DNA of 8,778 nucleotides from Thermoplasmata archaeon (lineage in GTDB: Archaea; Thermoplasmatota; Thermoplasmata; Thermoplasmatales; Thermoplasmataceae). A program made the position numbers and the translations under genes. Below the pieces are notes generated by a model, which saw only the letters and a program-made list of their open reading frames with translations, had not been told where the DNA came from and searched no databases. Positions within the stretch are counted from its first letter, which is position 1, and the number at the start of each line of letters is the position of its first letter. Positions 6,380-8,778 of this stretch are shown one piece after another. The stretch covers positions 1 through 8,778 of the forward strand of contig JAKAYH010000072.1 of assembly GCA_021826835.1 (NCBI GenBank). The letters run 5' to 3'.

Positions 6380-8235
6380 ATTATAGTAACCTCTTCCATT
6401 GTTGTAGTGTCATTTCCAAAAACGTCTATGACTTTGATCATAATTTTATAAGTACCAGGTGAATCATAGTTATGATCTATTGATTGCAATTGTATATTCT
6501 TCTTTCTCTTTGTTCTAAATTCTTGCCACTCGTTGTGAAAAGTATCCTCCCTGAAATTCCAATCCACGCTCCAATAATCTATGAAATCACTCCACTTTAA
6601 TATCTTTCCCCTGAGTTCTTCTGGTATGGCCTCTGGATTTGGAATTATGAAATTTTTGAGAATAACTCTGACCTTCCTATCTGAAATGGTGGTCTCTACT
6701 TTTAAGAAAGCGTGCTCGTAGAAATCAACATCACCGGCATCCCTTGCCTCCTTTTCCATCACTTCATTGGGTATGATTCGAGGAGAGATTTTAAAACCAT
6801 AAACCTCAGTGAGTTCAATTAATATTCTATCGTTGAATTCCATTTCAAAGTCCCACCCCAAGACATCTAATGAGTCAAACCCGTTTTCTTTCGCTTCTTT
6901 TAAACATTCCTCTACTTCTTCTTTTGTGACAGGATAGTCTATTGGACCAACATGAACCGCCTTTCCGGATATTATACCATGAATGTTGCGGAAGTTGTAG
7001 ACTGGTTTCGCTTTGTAAAGTTTTAGAATAAAATCAGTGTAGTCTCTATGATCAACTCCAATATTTTTATTCATCCAATATTTTCTTTCATATTTTCCAA
7101 GATTCAGAACCTCAAAAGGGTTGCATTTCGGGGTGTCAAGCAATCTCTTTCTTATCGTATGAATTGAAAAACGACCTAAGTCAGCTCCGATCCATCTCCT
7201 GCCAAGTTTTTCAGCGACAGTTACAGTTGTTCCAGACCCAGAAAAGAAATCAGCTACAATATCTTCATTTTCAGTCATAGATAGTAAAATTCTTTCAAGT
7301 AATTGTTCAGAGTTCTCAGTTGGATAACTGGTTGTAAAAGAGTAACCAGGTATGTCTGTCCAATTTGAATCTAGAATTTGTTCCTGCGTTTCTTCTAACC
7401 TATATTCGGGTTTTTTTGTTTTTGGATTCAGTCGTATTTTACCTTCTGAAATCATTTTATCTATATTTTCTTGGCTAAAAGTCCAATGTCTTCCTGAAGG
7501 AGGGTATAATTCTTTTCCGAAGATTATACGAGAGCCACCTTGACCCTGTGAATCCATTGAATGCCACCTTTCTTTTTTAATCTCACCCAGTCTTTTTTTT
7601 ATGTTTACGAAAAAAAAATTACTGGTTTTTCTATATAAAAATAAGGAATCTGTAGCAGTATTAAACCTCTTTGCACCTGAATCGCTTTTTTTAATTCTAT
7701 TAATAACTAATTCGTTTCTGAAATTGTCATATCCAAAGATTTCATCAAGAATTACTTTAATGTAGTGTGAATAGTGATAGTCAAATCTTACCCAGATCGA
7801 CCCATCATCTGATAATAATTCCTTCATTAGGACGAACCTGTCGTACATGTATTGAAAGAATGAACTTGGACCCTTCTTCCACATATTCAAATAGGCTAAC
7901 TCTTCTATTGCTGAAGGTTCCTTTACTGCACTTTCATCTCCGACATCCAATGTTATATTCATATTAGTGCCTGTAAAAAAAGGCGGGTCAGCATAAATCA
8001 GTTTTATCTTACCACGAAACTCTGACAACAAAGATGCCATAACGTACTTGTTATCCCCCCAAATTAGTTTGTTTTTCCATTCATCCCTATCTTCTTGTTT
8101 TTTGAATTGTGTTAGTGTTCCAATATTTGATCGGGGTAGATTTATAGTCTCAATCTTTTGAAAAGGTAATTCTACCCTATCTACTTCTACCCTCTTATTT
8201 TTCCAATACAAACCATAATCTATCATCAAAACCAC
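6376..8235 (-). CDS. mod: Type III adenine-specific DNA methyltransferase Mod, with PKD-like tail
   Basis: Mod binds the recognition site and transfers a methyl group from S-adenosylmethionine, most likely to adenine N6. In 619 residues the catalytic motif IV DPPF (83-86) comes before the cofactor motif I DFFSGSGTT (329-337). This is the beta-class order of type III Mod proteins, with SYPTENSEQLLERIL (303-317) just ahead as motif X. The target-recognition part should lie between them, roughly 175-300. Length matches the family (EcoP15I Mod is about 645). The last 65 residues resemble a PKD immunoglobulin-like domain: VDWNF (557-561), HNYDSPGTY (588-596) and KVIDVFGNDTT (601-611). The frame opens with GTG at 8235, but the ATG at 8226 gives MIDYGLYWKNK and is an equally good start; no Shine-Dalgarno sequence lies at normal distance from either. 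It is the first gene of the cluster and overlaps res by four bases. Two long homopolymers occur at 7593-7618. Confidence 0.97.
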   Translation of the reverse strand: MVLMIDYGLYWKNKRVEVDRVELPFQKIETINLPRSNIGTLTQFKKQEDRDEWKNKLIWGDNKYVMASLLSEFRGKIKLIYADPPFFTGTNMNITLDVGDESAVKEPSAIEELAYLNMWKKGPSSFFQYMYDRFVLMKELLSDDGSIWVRFDYHYSHYIKVILDEIFGYDNFRNELVINRIKKSDSGAKRFNTATDSLFLYRKTSNFFFVNIKKRLGEIKKERWHSMDSQGQGGSRIIFGKELYPPSGRHWTFSQENIDKMISEGKIRLNPKTKKPEYRLEETQEQILDSNWTDIPGYSFTTSYPTENSEQLLERILLSMTENEDIVADFFSGSGTTVTVAEKLGRRWIGADLGRFSIHTIRKRLLDTPKCNPFEVLNLGKYERKYWMNKNIGVDHRDYTDFILKLYKAKPVYNFRNIHGIISGKAVHVGPIDYPVTKEEVEECLKEAKENGFDSLDVLGWDFEMEFNDRILIELTEVYGFKISPRIIPNEVMEKEARDAGDVDFYEHAFLKVETTISDRKVRVILKNFIIPNPEAIPEELRGKILKWSDFIDYWSVDWNFREDTFHNEWQEFRTKRKKNIQLQSIDHNYDSPGTYKIMIKVIDVFGNDTTTMEEVTII

Positions 8236-8498
8236 AACTATTGTTATTTTTACCTTCTTCTTTGGCTCGAAATGTATAATCTATGCATACGATAATAATA
8301 TTGCGATTCTGATGTGTATTACCGACCAATCTTACTCCATCTCAACTAAAAAGATCTGAGTTTTACAGATAATTAAATCTTTTGAATAAGTTTACCTGCT
8401 CAATCCCGTAAACAAAAACATTGAAATTTTCATTTAATTGTATTTTTTATTTGTATCCAAATTCCTCTTATCAATGAATCAGAAAATATATACCTATA
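8236..8498. other. Non-coding, AT-rich stretch upstream of mod
   Basis: Apart from the mod promoter at its left end, no intact gene is seen. All frames are broken at short intervals. An imperfect open piece on the minus strand around 8350-8430 reads LNENFNVFVYGIEQVN and is not recognised. A 7-base inverted repeat (AAAAGAT at 8349-8355 and ATCTTTT at 8377-8383) could be an operator or chance in such AT-rich DNA. Given the mod relic just to the right, this is probably decayed coding sequence that now serves as an upstream region. Confidence 0.4.
8245..8281 (-). promoter_or_regulatory. Candidate promoter of the mod-res-OLD cluster
   Basis: Two TATA-like stretches lie on the minus strand before mod. 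TAAAAATA (8245-8252) is 22 bases from the ATG at 8226 and would give a nearly leaderless message. ATTATA (8275-8280) would start transcription near 8251 and leave a short leader. A GAAGGT at 8252-8257 is too far from either start codon to act as a ribosome-binding site. I cannot choose between the two boxes. Confidence 0.35.
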
Positions 8499-8637
8499 TT
8501 ACTTAGATTTATAAACTCGAAATGAAGTGCGTGAAAAAACTTTTCCATCCTCCATTAAATCGCTTTCTTCGAAGATCTCGTCAAGAATAAATACCTTAAT
8601 CTACAACGTAATAATCATAAAAGTTTAACCAGATGAG
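8499..8637 (-). pseudogene. Relic of a mod-like methyltransferase gene
   Basis: The core (8571-8634) aligns with part of the intact mod gene (7735-7797) in the same orientation. I count 15 of 18 identical bases at 8571-8588, 10 of 12 at 8592-8603 and 12 of 15 at 8620-8634, with a 3-base insertion and a 2-base deletion between them. Translated, IWLNFYDYYVV, then after a one-base frameshift IKVFILDEIFEE, matches IWVRFDYHYSHYIKVILDEIFGY of Mod (residues 147-169, with a break at the shift). Similarity ends abruptly on the tRNA side, where no SDDG precedes IW. On the other side the frame runs on with unrecognised sequence to TAA at 8499-8501. It cannot encode a working enzyme. It may be the remnant of an earlier, related restriction system or a diverged partial duplicate of this mod. 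Confidence 0.65.
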
Positions 8638-8663
8638 AAATGAAATGATTAAATATATAGATA

Positions 8664-8735
8664 TGGACCGGTCGGGATTTGAACCCGAGGCCTCCTGCTT
8701 GCAAAGCAGGCGATCTACCGCTGATCTACCGGCCC
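8664..8735 (-). tRNA. tRNA-Ala (anticodon TGC)
   Basis: The 72 bases fold as a full cloverleaf: acceptor GGGCCGG/CCGGTCC, D stem GATC/GATC, anticodon stem CCTGC/GCAGG with loop TTTGCAA, a 5-base variable loop, and T stem TCGGG/CCCGA with loop TTCAAAT. The anticodon TGC reads alanine GCN codons. The acceptor has the G3-U70 wobble pair that alanyl-tRNA synthetase recognises, and the discriminator base is A. CCA is not encoded (TAT follows), so it is added after transcription, as in most archaea. There is no intron. Its 3' end faces the defence cluster, a geometry often used by integrating elements, but no repeated copy of the 3' end is visible in this window. Confidence 0.98.
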
Positions 8736-8752
8736 TTGTCTCACGCTGATTG

Positions 8753-8768
8753 TATATTCATATTTAAT
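8753..8768 (-). promoter_or_regulatory. Candidate TATA box of tRNA-Ala
   Basis: On the minus strand the AT-rich run ATTAAATATGAATATAC lies about 20-33 bases before the tRNA 5' end. An archaeal TATA box is expected there if transcription begins a few bases upstream of the mature tRNA. The exact box cannot be fixed by eye. Confidence 0.35.
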
Positions 8769-8778
8769 TTTTCATTGG

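Noticed and set aside
8281..8335. Possible remnant of Mod motif II/III region (minus-strand reading DWSVIHIRIAILL)
   Set aside because: It shares only a few scattered residues with SIHTIRKRLL of Mod and has no block of matching bases, unlike the relic at 8571-8634.
8348..8383. Inverted repeat AAAAGAT/ATCTTTT as an operator or terminator
   Set aside because: Arms of seven AT-rich bases 21 apart are expected by chance in this composition, and no start or stop signal is positioned to use them.
8664..8700. Integration (att) site at the 3' end of tRNA-Ala
   Set aside because: No second copy of the tRNA 3' end is visible elsewhere in the window and no integrase gene is present. The other boundary may lie outside the window, so this is not supported rather than excluded.

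Overview
The window looks archaeal, probably euryarchaeal. The tRNA-Ala gene has no encoded CCA, several genes have TATA-like boxes rather than bacterial -10/-35 elements, the ribbon-helix-helix gene appears to be leaderless, and three other genes use Shine-Dalgarno sites (GGTGA, GAGGT, AAGGAG) that fit the archaeal 16S tail. A KatG catalase-peroxidase and moderate-to-low GC would suit a mesophilic methanogen such as a Methanosarcinales member, but that placement is a guess. The katG end and the tRNA are visibly richer in GC than the AT-rich middle, which is what an acquired defence island between housekeeping genes would look like.

Layout. Bases 2-418 are the last 138 codons of katG (+). A small ribbon-helix-helix antitoxin-like gene follows (512-730, +) with a TATA box placed for leaderless transcription and no intact toxin after it. 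Bases 731-1046 hold only broken reading frames. A gamma-glutamylcyclotransferase-like gene is on the minus strand (1047-1604), followed by about 450 bases without a convincing gene. Most of the window (2053-8235) is one minus-strand defence cluster read from right to left: a type III restriction-modification methyltransferase (mod), its helicase-nuclease (res), then an OLD-family ATPase-TOPRIM nuclease. A 430-base non-coding stretch separates mod from tRNA-Ala(TGC) (8664-8735, -). Next to the tRNA that stretch holds a frameshifted relic of a second mod-like gene.

How the genes work together. Mod and Res overlap by four bases (ATGA) and should form the usual type III complex: Mod recognises and methylates adenine, and Res uses ATP and a PD-(D/E)XK site to cut unmodified DNA. 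The OLD nuclease lies 61 bases downstream on the same strand with its own ribosome-binding site and a possible internal promoter. It has complete ABC ATPase and TOPRIM motifs, so the locus would carry two different nucleases. The mod-res-OLD arrangement is the best candidate here for an under-described defence system. The mod relic, the orphan antitoxin and the decayed frames suggest repeated gain and loss at this site.
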